Counted from the stretch's first letter, positions 46,762 through 56,024 are shown. The stretch: DNA of 64,000 nt from Nocardia sputorum (GCF_027924405.1 NZ_AP026978.1:868001-932000); one strand, 5' to 3'. Numbers and translations are program-made. Notes: generated by a model from the letters alone, not told the origin.

Positions 46762-47646
46762 ATGTTCAGCTCGACCGCGGCGCCGCTTCCCACGCTGTGC
46801 GGTCGGCCGGTGGCGACGGATCGAGCGCTGGTCATGGCGATCGTGAATCGCACGCCCGACTCGTTCTACGACCGCGGCGCCACCTTCACCGACGCGGCGG
46901 CCATGGACGCGGTGGCGCGCGCGGTGGACGAGGGCGCCGACCTCGTCGACATCGGCGGCGTGAAAGCCGGTCCGGGCGATGCGGTGGACGCGGCCGAGGA
47001 GGCGCGCCGAGTGGTGCCGTTCGTGGCGGCCATCCGCGCGAAATACCCGGAGCTATTGATCAGCATCGACACGTGGCGTTCGGAGGTGGCGCGGGCGGCG
47101 GTGGGCGAGGGGGCGGATCTGATCAACGACACCTGGGCCGGCGCCGATCCCGCACTCGTCTCGGTGGCCGCCGCGCACGGTGCGGGTGTGGTGTGCAGTC
47201 ATACCGGTGGCGCGGTGCCGCGCACCAGACCGCATCGCGTCCGCTACGCCGACGTGGTGGGCGAAGTCACCGACACCCTGGTGCGTGCCGCGGAGAACGC
47301 CCTCGCGGCCGGGGTGCGGCGGGATTCGATTCTGATCGATCCGACCCACGATTTCGGCAAGAACACTTATCACGGTCTCGAACTGTTGCGCGGAGTCGAC
47401 GTTCTTGTAAAAACCGGATGGCCAGTCTTGATGGCGCTGAGCAACAAGGATTTCATCGGGGAGACTCTAGGTGTCGGTCTTTCCGAACGGCTGGAGGGCA
47501 CATTGGCGGCGACAGCGTGGTCGGCGGCGGCAGGCGCCAGAGTCTTCCGTGTCCACGAAGTCGCCGCGACCCGGCGGGTCGTGGACATGATCGCCGCGAT
47601 CCAGGGCATCCGGCCCCCCGCACGAACCTTGCGAGGTCTGGCATGA
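46762..47646 (+). CDS. folP2: Dihydropteroate synthase homologue FolP2
   Basis: TIM-barrel protein of 294 residues in the dihydropteroate synthase family. It keeps PDSFYDRGATF and DIGGVKAGPGD, but the usual NVTPDSF is NRTPDSF, and the pterin-site sequence differs. In mycobacteria FolP2 is not a functional DHPS; this copy has the same features and is next to gpgS, so its role may lie elsewhere. ATG 46762 follows GGCGGGAG. The stop overlaps gpgS by 4 nt. Confidence 0.9.
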   Translation: MFSSTAAPLPTLCGRPVATDRALVMAIVNRTPDSFYDRGATFTDAAAMDAVARAVDEGADLVDIGGVKAGPGDAVDAAEEARRVVPFVAAIRAKYPELLISIDTWRSEVARAAVGEGADLINDTWAGADPALVSVAAAHGAGVVCSHTGGAVPRTRPHRVRYADVVGEVTDTLVRAAENALAAGVRRDSILIDPTHDFGKNTYHGLELLRGVDVLVKTGWPVLMALSNKDFIGETLGVGLSERLEGTLAATAWSAAAGARVFRVHEVAATRRVVDMIAAIQGIRPPARTLRGLA

Positions 47647-48581
47647 CATTTCAACACCGTGAGCCCGCCTGGGCGACGACCAATACCTGGGACACCCCGA
47701 ACTGGCGAGTGGACGAACTCGTCGCCGCCAAAGCCGGGCGCACCGTGTCGGTGGTGCTGCCCGCGCTGAACGAGGAACGGACCGTGGCCGATGTGGTGGC
47801 CAGTATCCGGCCGCTGCTCGGGACGTTGGTCGACGAGCTGATCGTCCTCGACTCCGGATCCACCGACGCCACCGCGGAGCGGGCGCGCGCCGCGGGCGCC
47901 GAAGTGATCAGTCGCGAGCAGGCGGTGCCGGAGCTGGAACCGGTCCCCGGCAAGGGCGAGGTGCTATGGCGCTCACTCGCGGTGACCAGCGGCGATCTGA
48001 TCGCCTTCGTCGACTCCGACCTGATCGACCCGGATCCCGCCTTCGTGCCGAAATTGCTCGGGCCGCTGCTCACGGTCGATGACATGCATCTGGCCAAGGC
48101 CTACTACCGCAGGCCGCTGCGGCAGGGCGGCGCGGTGGACGCGCACGGCGGCGGCCGGGTCACCGAACTGGTCGCCCGTCCCCTGCTGGCCGCGCTGCGG
48201 CCGGAGCTCTCGCAGGTGTTGCAGCCGCTCGGCGGCGAGTACGCGGGCACCCGCGAGCTGCTCACCTCGGTGCCGTTCGCGCCGGGCTACGGCGTGGAGA
48301 TCGGGCTGCTGCTGGACACCTACGACCGGCTCGGCATGTCCGCGATCGCCCAGGTCAATCTGGGTGTGCGCACGCATCGCAACCGGCCGCTGGCCGACCT
48401 CGGGGTGATGAGCCGCCAGATCCTCGGCACCGTACTCGGCCGCAGCGGCATCCAGGACTCCGGTGCGGCGCTGACCCAGTTCCCCTTGATCGGCGACGAG
48501 TTCACCGCTCACCGCACCGAGGTGTCCCTGGTGGACCGCCCGCCGATGAGCACCCTGCGGCCCGCGTGCGCGGCGGCCTGA
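47643..48581 (+). CDS. gpgS: Glucosyl-3-phosphoglycerate synthase GpgS
   Basis: GT81 retaining glycosyltransferase of 312 residues. VVLPALNEERTVADVV is the nucleotide-sugar start, VDSDLID the metal-binding DxD, and GGEYAGTRELL a conserved acceptor region. It joins glucose from UDP- or ADP-glucose to 3-phosphoglycerate, the first step of methylglucose lipopolysaccharide. ATG 47643 overlaps the folP2 stop. Matches Rv1208 in position. Confidence 0.95.
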   Translation: MTFQHREPAWATTNTWDTPNWRVDELVAAKAGRTVSVVLPALNEERTVADVVASIRPLLGTLVDELIVLDSGSTDATAERARAAGAEVISREQAVPELEPVPGKGEVLWRSLAVTSGDLIAFVDSDLIDPDPAFVPKLLGPLLTVDDMHLAKAYYRRPLRQGGAVDAHGGGRVTELVARPLLAALRPELSQVLQPLGGEYAGTRELLTSVPFAPGYGVEIGLLLDTYDRLGMSAIAQVNLGVRTHRNRPLADLGVMSRQILGTVLGRSGIQDSGAALTQFPLIGDEFTAHRTEVSLVDRPPMSTLRPACAAA

Positions 48582-48602
48582 ACCGCCGGTGCGCGGCTTC
48601 GG

Positions 48603-48938
48603 TCAGGCCCCTTCCGGATGCGGGTCGCGCATGTAGCCCGCTTCGATAAGTGTGCGGAAGGCCGCGTACTTGTAGACGCACTCGGAGGGTTCGCAGATCC
48701 GGTGGCGCTGCATGAGTTCGTGGGCCTCCGCCACGGTCAGCGGCTCGATCGGTACGTGCTGTGGCCTGCCGATCGGGCAGGTCGGCAGCAGGGGCGCGGG
48801 CATCCGCTCCACGAGCGCTTGCTGGGCGACGCCGACCCGGCGTCTCCGGTTCGCCGGTCCATACAGCAACCCGATGGTGGCGACCAGGCTCGCCGCGCCG
48901 GCGAGCGAGCAGAGGACGGCGATCTGGGTGGCGGTCAC
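48603..48938 (-). CDS. Small membrane-anchored protein, unknown function
   Basis: Protein of 111 residues. One hydrophobic N-terminal helix (about residues 6-26) is followed by a basic stretch (NRRRRVG) and a hydrophilic domain with three cysteines, including CEPSEC. GTG 48938 follows AGGAGA. It faces gpgS, convergent. No family recognised. Confidence 0.6.
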   Translation of the reverse strand: MTATQIAVLCSLAGAASLVATIGLLYGPANRRRRVGVAQQALVERMPAPLLPTCPIGRPQHVPIEPLTVAEAHELMQRHRICEPSECVYKYAAFRTLIEAGYMRDPHPEGA

Positions 48939-49162
48939 GGCGCTTTCTCCTCTCGGTGGTACGGGCCGGGCAGAGCGTGGCGGGGCCGAAGCGCGAACGC
49001 ACCGTCACCTACTCATAGTTAATTTTCAGCAAATCAAGTGTGGGCCGCGGTAGCACGCCGTGCAAGGGGAAAACTAGGTGCTGCCACCGGATGTGCGGCT
49101 CTGTTGGCGGGTATTCCCGTCGGTCGATGGTCCAATCCGCTCGGCAGGATAACTTCTAGCAA

Positions 49163-50239
49163 TCAGCGGTGAATGGGGCCGTCGGTACGGTCGAGCGGGA
49201 GACCGGAAGCGCCGCCGCGCTCGGCCAGGATCTGCGCGGCGATGGAGATGGCCGTCTCGTCCGGCGTCCGCGCGTCGAGGTCGAGCCCGACCGGACTGCG
49301 CAGCCGGCCGAGCTGGTCGTCGGTGACGCCGGCGGCCCGCAGTCGCTCGACGCGCTCGGCGTGCGTCCGGCGTGATCCGAGGGCTCCGACGAAGCCGATG
49401 CGCGGGCACGACAGCGCGGTCAACAAGGCTGGCACGTCGAATTTGGCGTCATGGGTGAGCACGCAGACGACGGTGCGCTGGTCGATCCGGCCCGACCGCT
49501 GCTCCTCGGCCAGATACCGGTGCGGCCAATCCACGACGACCTCGTGGGCGGCGGGGAACCGGGCGGGGGTGGCGAAGGTCTCGCGGGCGTCCACGACGGT
49601 CACCCGGTAGCCGAGCGAACGGCCGGTGCGGCTGAGCGCACGCACGAAATCGTTCGCGCCCGCCAGGATCATCCGCGCCGGGGCGGCGAAGACCTGGACG
49701 AACGTGCGGGGTCGCGGTGAACCGTGCGCCGCACATTCGTCGGCGCCCACCACACCGCAGCGGCCCGCGTCGAGCAGCGCCCGCGCGTCGCGGTCGACGC
49801 CGTGCCAAGCTTCACCATCGCCGGGGGTGAGCAGCTTCCATTCGGGTGCGACGTCCAGTGTGGTCGCCACAGCGACGGGAGAGCCTTCCTGGATCCGCTG
49901 CCGTAGCGCCGCGAGCAGTGGGAGCCGTTCGCCCGAGACGCGCTCGACGAACACTTCGATTTCGCCGCCACAGGTCAAGCCCACCGCGGGCCCGTCGGAG
50001 TCGGCGTATCCGAACCGATCGGTCACCGCGTCGCCGCCGTCCAGCACTTCCCGCGCGGACGCGACGACGGCGGCCTCGACGCACCCGCCGGACAGCGAGC
50101 CGTGGACGTCGCCGGACTCGGTGACGATCATCGCCGCTCCCGGTTCCCTGGGCCCGGGGCCGGTCGTGTCCACCACGCGGGCCAGGGCGACCGGTCCGTG
50201 CGGCAGCAGGGTGAGCAATTGCCCGAGTATCGCGCGCAC
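49163..50239 (-). CDS. XdhC/CoxI-family protein
   Basis: Protein of 358 residues with an N-terminal XdhC-CoxI domain (SLSGGCVEAAVV, GLTCGGEIEVFVE) and a C-terminal Rossmann XdhC domain (GRSLGYRVTVVDARE, VVCVLTHDAKFDVPAL, GFVGALGSRRTHAERVERL). XdhC proteins help insert sulfurated molybdenum cofactor into xanthine dehydrogenase relatives. No molybdenum hydroxylase is in this window, so the client is elsewhere. Two cysteines lie in the family-typical places. Confidence 0.9.
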   Translation of the reverse strand: MRAILGQLLTLLPHGPVALARVVDTTGPGPREPGAAMIVTESGDVHGSLSGGCVEAAVVASAREVLDGGDAVTDRFGYADSDGPAVGLTCGGEIEVFVERVSGERLPLLAALRQRIQEGSPVAVATTLDVAPEWKLLTPGDGEAWHGVDRDARALLDAGRCGVVGADECAAHGSPRPRTFVQVFAAPARMILAGANDFVRALSRTGRSLGYRVTVVDARETFATPARFPAAHEVVVDWPHRYLAEEQRSGRIDQRTVVCVLTHDAKFDVPALLTALSCPRIGFVGALGSRRTHAERVERLRAAGVTDDQLGRLRSPVGLDLDARTPDETAISIAAQILAERGGASGLPLDRTDGPIHR

Positions 50240-50323
50240 CGGAACCGGTCCTTTCCCGAGGGGTCCGGCCGCAGCGCATCGGGCCCGAGACGATCGGCGG
50301 ATTCCGCCGTACCGTCAGCCTAG

Positions 50324-50659
50324 TTATTTGAACGCTATTCGGCGCGGCAACGACGACGCAGGGGCCGCGCCACGTTCGGTTCCGTCCTCGTCCCGGGTGT
50401 CGTCGCTCTCGGGGTGGGGGTGCTCGACGTCCGAACCCGCGGAATCCGCCGCCTCAGTGCCGTCGGCTTCCGGCTCGTCCGGCTTCGGTTCGTCGTCCGC
50501 CTCGGACGAGGTGGCCGATTCTTCGTCGGCGAGCCGGGCCTGCAGGTCGGCGACGGTCAGGTGAGCCTTCGATCCCGCGGGCCGCAGCAGCACGCTGAGG
50601 AGCAGTCCGAGTAGACCCAACGCCAGGACGGCGCCGCCGATGAGCAATAGCGGATTCAC
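50324..50659 (-). CDS. Membrane-anchored acidic protein
   Basis: Protein of 111 residues. A first helix of about 20 hydrophobic residues anchors it; the rest is strongly acidic (runs of Glu, Asp, Ser, Ala) and probably disordered, ending in a basic tail (SLPRRIAF). GTG 50659 follows a very good Shine-Dalgarno (AAGGAGGA), so it is preferred over ATG 50680. It lies downstream of an unknown gene on the same strand. Confidence 0.6.
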   Translation of the reverse strand: MNPLLLIGGAVLALGLLGLLLSVLLRPAGSKAHLTVADLQARLADEESATSSEADDEPKPDEPEADGTEAADSAGSDVEHPHPESDDTRDEDGTERGAAPASSLPRRIAFK

Positions 50660-50681
50660 GATTTCCTCCTTGCCGGACACC

Positions 50682-51224
50682 TCACGCGTCCGTTTCGCGG
50701 AGTTGTAGATGGGACGGGACGGCGTCGGTCTCGAAATACGCCGTGAAGATCTCGGCCGCCTGCTCGGCGGTGAACAGCTCGTCCGGATAGACGCGCGGGG
50801 TGGGCACGCAGGACGGGACCGGCACGTCGACCTCGGGCGGGCCGAGCCGGTCGCCGCGCAGGCCCACGGTGAAGCGGTGCGGCCTGCCGTCGACGGCGGT
50901 GCGCACCTCCAGGGTCAGCGCGTCCGCCGAGCCGGTGCACTGCAAATACTCCCGACCGGGTGCGGAGCTGAGCGCCGGGTCGATGTCGGCGGGCCGCATC
51001 GGCTCGGCGAGCCGGGTCATGTTCACCGAGTAGCGGTGGAAGCCGTCCAGCCTGCCCAGCGGGCGCAGAAAGCTGTCGATGGCCTCGCCGCGGCCGACGA
51101 AGACGCGCAAGCGGTCGCTGTAGGTCACCCGGTGGGTGGTCACCGCCGGGTTACCGGTCCGGGCCACGCGGCCGTGCGGCCGGTGCCGGAACACGGAGAG
51201 AAGGGACACGGAACTCGCAGACAT
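50682..51224 (-). CDS. Hypothetical protein
   Basis: Protein of about 180 residues (frame also open to ATG 51242). It has no signal peptide or membrane helix. The region from about residue 25 reads as alternating strands (YSDRLRVFVG, LTLEVRTAVDGRPHRFTVGL) and one helix near the C-terminus (TAEQAAEIFTAYFETD), which suggests a small alpha/beta domain. No family recognised. Its stop is 22 nt from the next gene's start on the same strand. Confidence 0.6.
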   Translation of the reverse strand: MSASSVSLLSVFRHRPHGRVARTGNPAVTTHRVTYSDRLRVFVGRGEAIDSFLRPLGRLDGFHRYSVNMTRLAEPMRPADIDPALSSAPGREYLQCTGSADALTLEVRTAVDGRPHRFTVGLRGDRLGPPEVDVPVPSCVPTPRVYPDELFTAEQAAEIFTAYFETDAVPSHLQLRETDA

Positions 51225-51711
51225 CGACCTTCGATCACGCATCAGAGTTCACCTATCACATGCGGTTATCGTCCAGCTATTCAATCATCTATGTATGAAC
51301 GCGCTTGCGCGAGGTGTGGTGATCTGAGACACATAGGCATATGGCCGCGCGACTGACGCTGGGGATCCGTTGTGATCAGGTTGATTGGCCGGGGAGGTGG
51401 CTTCCCGTTGGACGGTTCACGCGATACGCGCTGCGCTACCTCTCGCCGGTACGCACACTTCTTACGGTGTCCGATCGTTTGCTGAATCTTGTTGTGCCCG
51501 TCTAACTGCCGCGCCCATGAGCACTCGAACGTGGGCGGTCGAATCCCGCTGCCGGATAGGGCGAATGGACCCGAGGGCCCAGGCTGCGAACGAGGTGAAA
51601 CGCTGAGCCACCGGCTTCGCGTTGCCCCCGCCGCACGGGAACCGGTTGTTCGTCACCCGCGTCACGCGATCCGATGCCGTCGCTTGCGGGCCCCCTCGTA
51701 TGAGCCGAGGC
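51225..51711. other. Gene-free stretch
   Basis: About 487 bp without a supported gene; its left third is A/T-richer than average and presumably holds the promoter of the unknown gene at 50682-51224. Nothing else recognised. Confidence 0.5.
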
Positions 51712-52569
51712 TCAGCGGCGCACACCCGTTGCCGGAGACCTGTTTTCGGGGTCGTGCCGGTAGACCGGCGTGAGCAGTTCGGCCTCCAGGGGTTCGCCCG
51801 TGGCACGGTCGAAGCGACAGGCGATGAGCACCGAGAACAGATGATTGCTCGCCCGCTCGTGCAGCGTGGCCAACCGGGTGGCGAGCAGCCGGATCGCGCC
51901 GAGCGAGCCGGGCGGATGCATGCCATCGATCATCAACACGCTGCCCCGCCCGTCGGGCCGGGGAAGCCTGCCCAGATAAGCGATGTCGTGCGGTTCGGGT
52001 CCGCCCGGCCGGTACACCCGCCGGGCCGCCCGGTCCTCGATTCCCCGGCGCGCGTCACCCATTCTCGCCACCGCGCGGCGCAATCGCGGATCGGCGGCGA
52101 CCAGCTGACGCAGACTGGGCGACAATTCCGGGCCGCCGAGCACGATCAGGCCGTCCCGCCGCAGGTCGATCGGGCGGCCCGGTAGGAAATGCTCGACCGC
52201 CACATTGAAGCCGAGTTCGCGTAGGAGCTCGGCCAAGCGCTGCGGCGCCGCGGGATCGGGCGCGCCGATCACCCGCCCGGCGCGCACCTCGGGGACGAGC
52301 ACGGTGAGCGAACCGTGCCCGAAGAACAGTCCTTCCGGCGCTGGTCCCTGGGTACTCACCTGGTGGATGCGGGCGCGGGAAAGGCCCGCCGCCGCACCGA
52401 TTCTCGCGAACGTCCAGCCTTCGGCGTGGAGCTCCCGGATCACGGCACGCCGAATCCTGGTCAGTTCGTTGATGGTCTGCTGGGCCGCCGCCACCCCGTC
52501 GGTGGCCGCTTTCAGTCGCTCGACCTTGTCCTCGATCGCGAACACGCGCGCCACGTCATCGGCCGACAT
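51712..52569 (-). CDS. HTH protein with unknown C-terminal effector domain
   Basis: Protein of 285 residues. A coiled-coil-like helix (about residues 10-38) leads into a sigma-region-4-like helix-turn-helix (WTFARIGAAAGLSRARIHQV, about 52-71). The C-terminal 200 residues form an alpha/beta domain: a LTVLVPEVR strand, a RLAELLRELGFNVAVEHFLP unit, LIVLGGPELSPSLRQL like a nucleotide- or sugar-binding loop, DIAYLGRLPRPDG, and VLMIDGMHPPGSLGA. No catalytic motif can be named. Upstream lies a palindrome pair, and TAGACT 6 nt before ATG 52569. Confidence 0.72.
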   Translation of the reverse strand: MSADDVARVFAIEDKVERLKAATDGVAAAQQTINELTRIRRAVIRELHAEGWTFARIGAAAGLSRARIHQVSTQGPAPEGLFFGHGSLTVLVPEVRAGRVIGAPDPAAPQRLAELLRELGFNVAVEHFLPGRPIDLRRDGLIVLGGPELSPSLRQLVAADPRLRRAVARMGDARRGIEDRAARRVYRPGGPEPHDIAYLGRLPRPDGRGSVLMIDGMHPPGSLGAIRLLATRLATLHERASNHLFSVLIACRFDRATGEPLEAELLTPVYRHDPENRSPATGVRR

Positions 52570-52573
52570 GTGC

Positions 52574-52613
52574 GAAGTCTAGACAGCTGAACAGCTCTAT
52601 GCGTCTAGTCTTC
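52574..52613. promoter_or_regulatory. Inverted repeat upstream of the HTH-effector gene
   Basis: GAAGTCTAGAC (52574-52584) and GTCTAGTCTTC (52603-52613) are complementary at 10 of 11 positions, with AGCT-GAAC-AGCT between them. The left arm covers TAGACT (52576-52581 on the minus strand), the candidate -10 box of the gene, so binding would repress it. Confidence 0.5.
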
Positions 52614-52621
52614 TTGACGGC

Positions 52622-53038
52622 TCAGGTGGCGTCGGTGTCGATCGGGGGACGTTCGTTGCGGTCCAACGGCTTATCCAGCTTGGGCATCGGATAGTCCGGC
52701 ATCCCGCTGTTCGTGCTGTACAGGTCCTTCGGATCGGGCAGCGCGCTGTCCAAATTCCGGAGCAGTGAATCGTCGCCGTTGAGAAGGTGTTTGGTCACCA
52801 TCGCCCGTGGGGTCATGCCGCGCAGTTCGTTCAGGTCGGCCAGCGGCTTGCGCAGGTCCTCGAACTCCGGCCCGAGCTCCTCCCGCAGCTGCGAGGTGGC
52901 GCCACTCGCGTAATCGCGCACCTGTCGCAGGCTGCGCGTGGTCCAGCGCACGGCACCGGGCAAGCGCTCCGGGCCGAGGATGACGAGGGCGGCGACGAGC
53001 AGGATGACCATCTCGCTCCAGCCGATGTTGCTGAACAC
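52622..53038 (-). CDS. tatB: Sec-independent translocase protein TatB
   Basis: Protein of 138 residues. One N-terminal helix with the TatA/B hallmark ([20 protein letters not shown], then GPERLP) followed by an amphipathic helix and an acidic tail. It forms the Tat receptor with TatC, elsewhere in the genome. GTG 53038 has TAGCCT 6 nt upstream (53045-53050 on the minus strand), so it has its own promoter although it follows htrA closely. Same neighbourhood as Rv1224. Confidence 0.93.
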   Translation of the reverse strand: MFSNIGWSEMVILLVAALVILGPERLPGAVRWTTRSLRQVRDYASGATSQLREELGPEFEDLRKPLADLNELRGMTPRAMVTKHLLNGDDSLLRNLDSALPDPKDLYSTNSGMPDYPMPKLDKPLDRNERPPIDTDAT

Positions 53039-53044
53039 GTAACC

Positions 53045-53050
53045 AGGCTA
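53045..53050 (-). promoter_or_regulatory. Candidate -10 box of tatB
   Basis: TAGCCT on the minus strand, 6 nt before GTG 53038; predicts a leaderless tatB transcript starting inside the htrA-tatB gap. Confidence 0.45.
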
Positions 53051-53071
53051 CCTGGCGATCCGACCTGCGGT

Positions 53072-54610
53072 TCAGTCGGATTCCAGGGTCACCGGCACGT
53101 CCACCTGCCTGCCATCGCGGATCAACTGCACGTTCACCGTTTCGCCGATCTTGCGCGACTGGACCGCGACGACCAGTTCGTCGGGACCGGTGACTTCGCG
53201 ATCGCCGACCTTCACGATCACGTCGCCCTCCACGATTCCGGCCCGTGCCGCGGGACCGCCCGCCACGACGTCCGCCACCGCCGCGCCGCTCATCACCTCG
53301 TTGGCCACCTGCTTGGTGCGCGCGCTCAGGCCGATGGTCGGGTGGTGCATGACACCGTCCCGGATCAAGGTCTGCGCGACCTCGATCATCTTGTCCACCG
53401 GGATAGCGAAGCCGAGGCCGACCGAGCCGCCGGTTTCGCTGCGGATGGCGGTGTTGATGCCGATGACCCGGCCGTCCATGTCCACCAGCGCGCCGCCGGA
53501 GTTACCCGGGTTGATCGACGCGTCGGTCTGCACGGCGTCGATCACGGCCTTGGTGTCGCTGCCCTCGCCCTCCAGTTTCACCGGGCGGTGCAGGGCGCTG
53601 ACGATGCCGGAGGTGACCGTCTTGCTCAGGCCGAGCGGCGAACCGATGGCCAGCACGTCGTCACCGACCTGGACGTTGCCGGATTTGCCGAGCTGGGCGA
53701 CGGTGAGATTCTTCACATCGACCTTCAGCACGGCCAGGTCGGTCTTCGGGTCGCGGCCGACGATCTGGGCGGGCACCCGGGTGCCGTCGGAGAACTGCAC
53801 CTGGATCGCGGACCGGTTGGACTTGTCCTGTGCGGCCATCGAGATGACGTGGTTGTTGGTGACCACGTAGCCGCCGCCGTCGATCACCACGCCGGAGCCG
53901 GTGGCGCCGTTGTCGCCGACGGTGACCCGGATGGAGACGACCGAGGGCAGCACGGCATTGGCGACCTGCGCGATGAGGCCGTGCGGGCGGGTGCCGTCAC
54001 CGCTCTGCTCCAGGGTCACCTTGCGCGAGGTGAGCGTCGAGGCGGTTTCCGCGGTCAATCGCCCGACCAGCCCGCCGAGCAGGCCGATGACGACGGCGAC
54101 GAGCGCCAGCATGGCCAGCGCCTTGGGGGCGACCCGGGAGCCGAACAGCACTTCGCGGGCGCTCAGCTTCGCGGCCTGCGGAAGCGTCTGCTGCTTGGGT
54201 GTGGGCACCGCGGGGGCGCCCAGGCGCGCGACCGCCTCGGGATCACGCCACGGATCGGCCGGTCCGGCCACCGGGGCCGGGCCGGATGCGGCGTCGGGGT
54301 CGCGCTGGAGCAGTTCGCTGGAGCCTTCCGGGCGGCCGAAGGCCTCGGCCAGCACCGCGTCGGGCGGACGATTCTGCAGTTCGGGACCGGATTGCGACGC
54401 CGAACCTGCCTTACGGAGCGGCAGCGGCTCGGCGAACGAACCGGAGAGGCCGGACGGCCTGCGGAAGGCGCGCGCGGTGTGCGTGTCGACATGGGGCCGG
54501 TAGACCGGGCGCGGACCGAGCACGGGTGCGTCCGGAGGACGGAGATTCCCGCGGTCGGCCGCCGAATCCGAGGTGTCGGCCGATCCGGAATTCGTCGATT
54601 CGGTGGTCAC
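53072..54610 (-). CDS. htrA: HtrA/DegP-like membrane serine protease
   Basis: Protein of 512 residues: a ~190-residue Pro-rich cytoplasmic region, one membrane helix (AMLALVAVVIGLLGGLVG), a trypsin-like domain with triad H254, D291 and S371 (TNNHVIS, KTDLAVLKV, GNSGGALVD), and a C-terminal PDZ domain (VADVVAGGPAARAGIVEGD). It degrades misfolded exported proteins and belongs to the SigE envelope-stress response. GTG 54610 starts 10 nt after the rseA stop; the frame extends to 54733 but would overlap rseA. Confidence 0.93.
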   Translation of the reverse strand: MTTESTNSGSADTSDSAADRGNLRPPDAPVLGPRPVYRPHVDTHTARAFRRPSGLSGSFAEPLPLRKAGSASQSGPELQNRPPDAVLAEAFGRPEGSSELLQRDPDAASGPAPVAGPADPWRDPEAVARLGAPAVPTPKQQTLPQAAKLSAREVLFGSRVAPKALAMLALVAVVIGLLGGLVGRLTAETASTLTSRKVTLEQSGDGTRPHGLIAQVANAVLPSVVSIRVTVGDNGATGSGVVIDGGGYVVTNNHVISMAAQDKSNRSAIQVQFSDGTRVPAQIVGRDPKTDLAVLKVDVKNLTVAQLGKSGNVQVGDDVLAIGSPLGLSKTVTSGIVSALHRPVKLEGEGSDTKAVIDAVQTDASINPGNSGGALVDMDGRVIGINTAIRSETGGSVGLGFAIPVDKMIEVAQTLIRDGVMHHPTIGLSARTKQVANEVMSGAAVADVVAGGPAARAGIVEGDVIVKVGDREVTGPDELVVAVQSRKIGETVNVQLIRDGRQVDVPVTLESD

Positions 54611-54620
54611 TCGGAAAACT

Positions 54621-55019
54621 CTACTTGCGCCACCACGTGGTCCACCGGGTCGCGGTGAACGAATCGGTGAGAAATCCGAAAACCGCCTCGTTGCGCCCGG
54701 ACTGACCGGAGGCCGACGAGGGCGTTGTGCCACTGGAAGCGGCGCCCGGCAGTTCCGCGAGCGGAATTCTGGTCAAGCTGTCGTGCAGCCCCGTCGGAAT
54801 CGCGACCTGGCCCGCGTGCCGCAGCGCGATGCGCGCCTGTTGCTGGGCATCGACCTCCGCCGCGCACTCGGGACACAGCGAGAGGTGCTGAGCGGCACGC
54901 AGATAGGCGTTCATCCGCAGCTCACCGTCCACGTACGCCGCGACCGCCTCACTCGCCAAATGCTCGGTGGGGCGAAAACGGGGCGGACGACGACCGGACG
55001 TGCTGGAGTCGCCACTCAT
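54621..55019 (-). CDS. rseA: Anti-sigma factor RseA
   Basis: Protein of 132 residues with a zinc anti-sigma (ZAS) motif: His and two cysteines in HLSLCPEC (about residues 45-52). The N-terminal helices bind SigE. No membrane helix, like mycobacterial RseA, which is degraded after phosphorylation by PknB. It lies between sigE and htrA, the order of Rv1221 to Rv1223. The C-terminal half is Ser/Gly-rich and divergent. Confidence 0.92.
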   Translation of the reverse strand: MSGDSSTSGRRPPRFRPTEHLASEAVAAYVDGELRMNAYLRAAQHLSLCPECAAEVDAQQQARIALRHAGQVAIPTGLHDSLTRIPLAELPGAASSGTTPSSASGQSGRNEAVFGFLTDSFTATRWTTWWRK

Positions 55020-55080
55020 TCGGTGCTCACCCTTTCAACCGACATCGACCGAGGTTCGGGCGATGCCGGCGTCCGACGAA

Positions 55081-55740
55081 TCACCCTATGTTCGCGTCAG
55101 CGGCGAACCGCTGCTCACTTCCATTATGCGCAAGGTAGTCGCGCAGGGCCTGACGTCCACGGTGGATCCGACTGCGCACAGTGCCCAGTTTCACGCCGAG
55201 CGTAGCGCCGATCTCCTCATAGGACAGCCCCTCGATGTCACACAGGACCACGGCCGCGCGGAACTCCGGCGCGAGCGAATCCAGAGCCGATTGCAGGTCC
55301 GGATCCAGCCGTGCGTCGTGGTAGGCCTGCTCCGGGCCGGGGCCTTCGGCGGGCACCCGGTCGTAGTCCTCGGGCAGCGCTTCCATCCTGATCCGGTTGC
55401 GGCGGCGGACCATGTCCAGGAACAGGTTGGTCGTGATGCGGTGCAGCCACCCCTCGAAGGTGCCCGGCTGGTAGTTCGACAGCGAACGGAAGACCCGGAT
55501 GAACGTCTCCTGGGTCAGGTCCTCCGCGTCCTGGGCGTCGCCGGACAGGCGGTAGGCCAGGCGATAGACCCGGTCGGCGTGCTCGCGGACGAGTTCGTCC
55601 CACGTGGGCATCGCCGACCGGTCACCGGTGGCATCGAAGGCAGCGGTACCGGTCAGCTCGGCCGGGTCCTCGACGGAGTCGGCTTCGACCGGCAGGATCT
55701 GCTCGGGCAGGGTGGCGTATTCGCGCGCCGCATCGACCAT
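55081..55740 (-). CDS. sigE: ECF RNA polymerase sigma factor SigE
   Basis: ECF sigma factor of about 219 residues. Region 2 is [30 protein letters not shown] and on to [15 protein letters not shown] (shortened here), region 4 the [29 protein letters not shown] helix-turn-helix. The preceding [19 protein letters not shown] segment is typical of mycobacterial SigE. It directs envelope-stress genes. The reading frame is open to TTG 55824; ATG 55740 is the conservative start, and alternative starts are known for the homologue. Confidence 0.94.
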   Translation of the reverse strand: MVDAAREYATLPEQILPVEADSVEDPAELTGTAAFDATGDRSAMPTWDELVREHADRVYRLAYRLSGDAQDAEDLTQETFIRVFRSLSNYQPGTFEGWLHRITTNLFLDMVRRRNRIRMEALPEDYDRVPAEGPGPEQAYHDARLDPDLQSALDSLAPEFRAAVVLCDIEGLSYEEIGATLGVKLGTVRSRIHRGRQALRDYLAHNGSEQRFAADANIG

Positions 55741-56011
55741 GTGGATGGGGCTACCTCCTACTAGGGACCGCAAACGTCGGGACTCGCTCGGCCCGGGTCT
55801 GCGGACCGTCACGTAGGGATACAACCGACAACTGGTATGTCGTTGTTCCCGCGTCCCGTGTAAACACGGTCGGTGGTCTTGCGTTGCCCATACTCTTTCT
55901 GGTCCTGATATGGCCGGGTTATGGAGATCCTGAGGGTCACCTGAGAAAACCGGCGGCGGAAATGGCGGGCGGCGCGTGTTGTCCGGAACGCCGAGATCAC
56001 CCGCCCGGCGT

Positions 56012-56017
56012 TAGCCT
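56012..56017 (+). promoter_or_regulatory. Candidate -10 box of the O-methyltransferase gene
   Basis: TAGCCT ends 7 nt before GTG 56025; predicts a leaderless transcript. Confidence 0.45.
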
Positions 56018-56024
56018 CATACCC

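Noticed and set aside
54611..54733. Longer N-terminus for htrA
   Set aside because: It would overlap most of the C-terminal part of rseA; GTG 54610 lies just behind the rseA stop.
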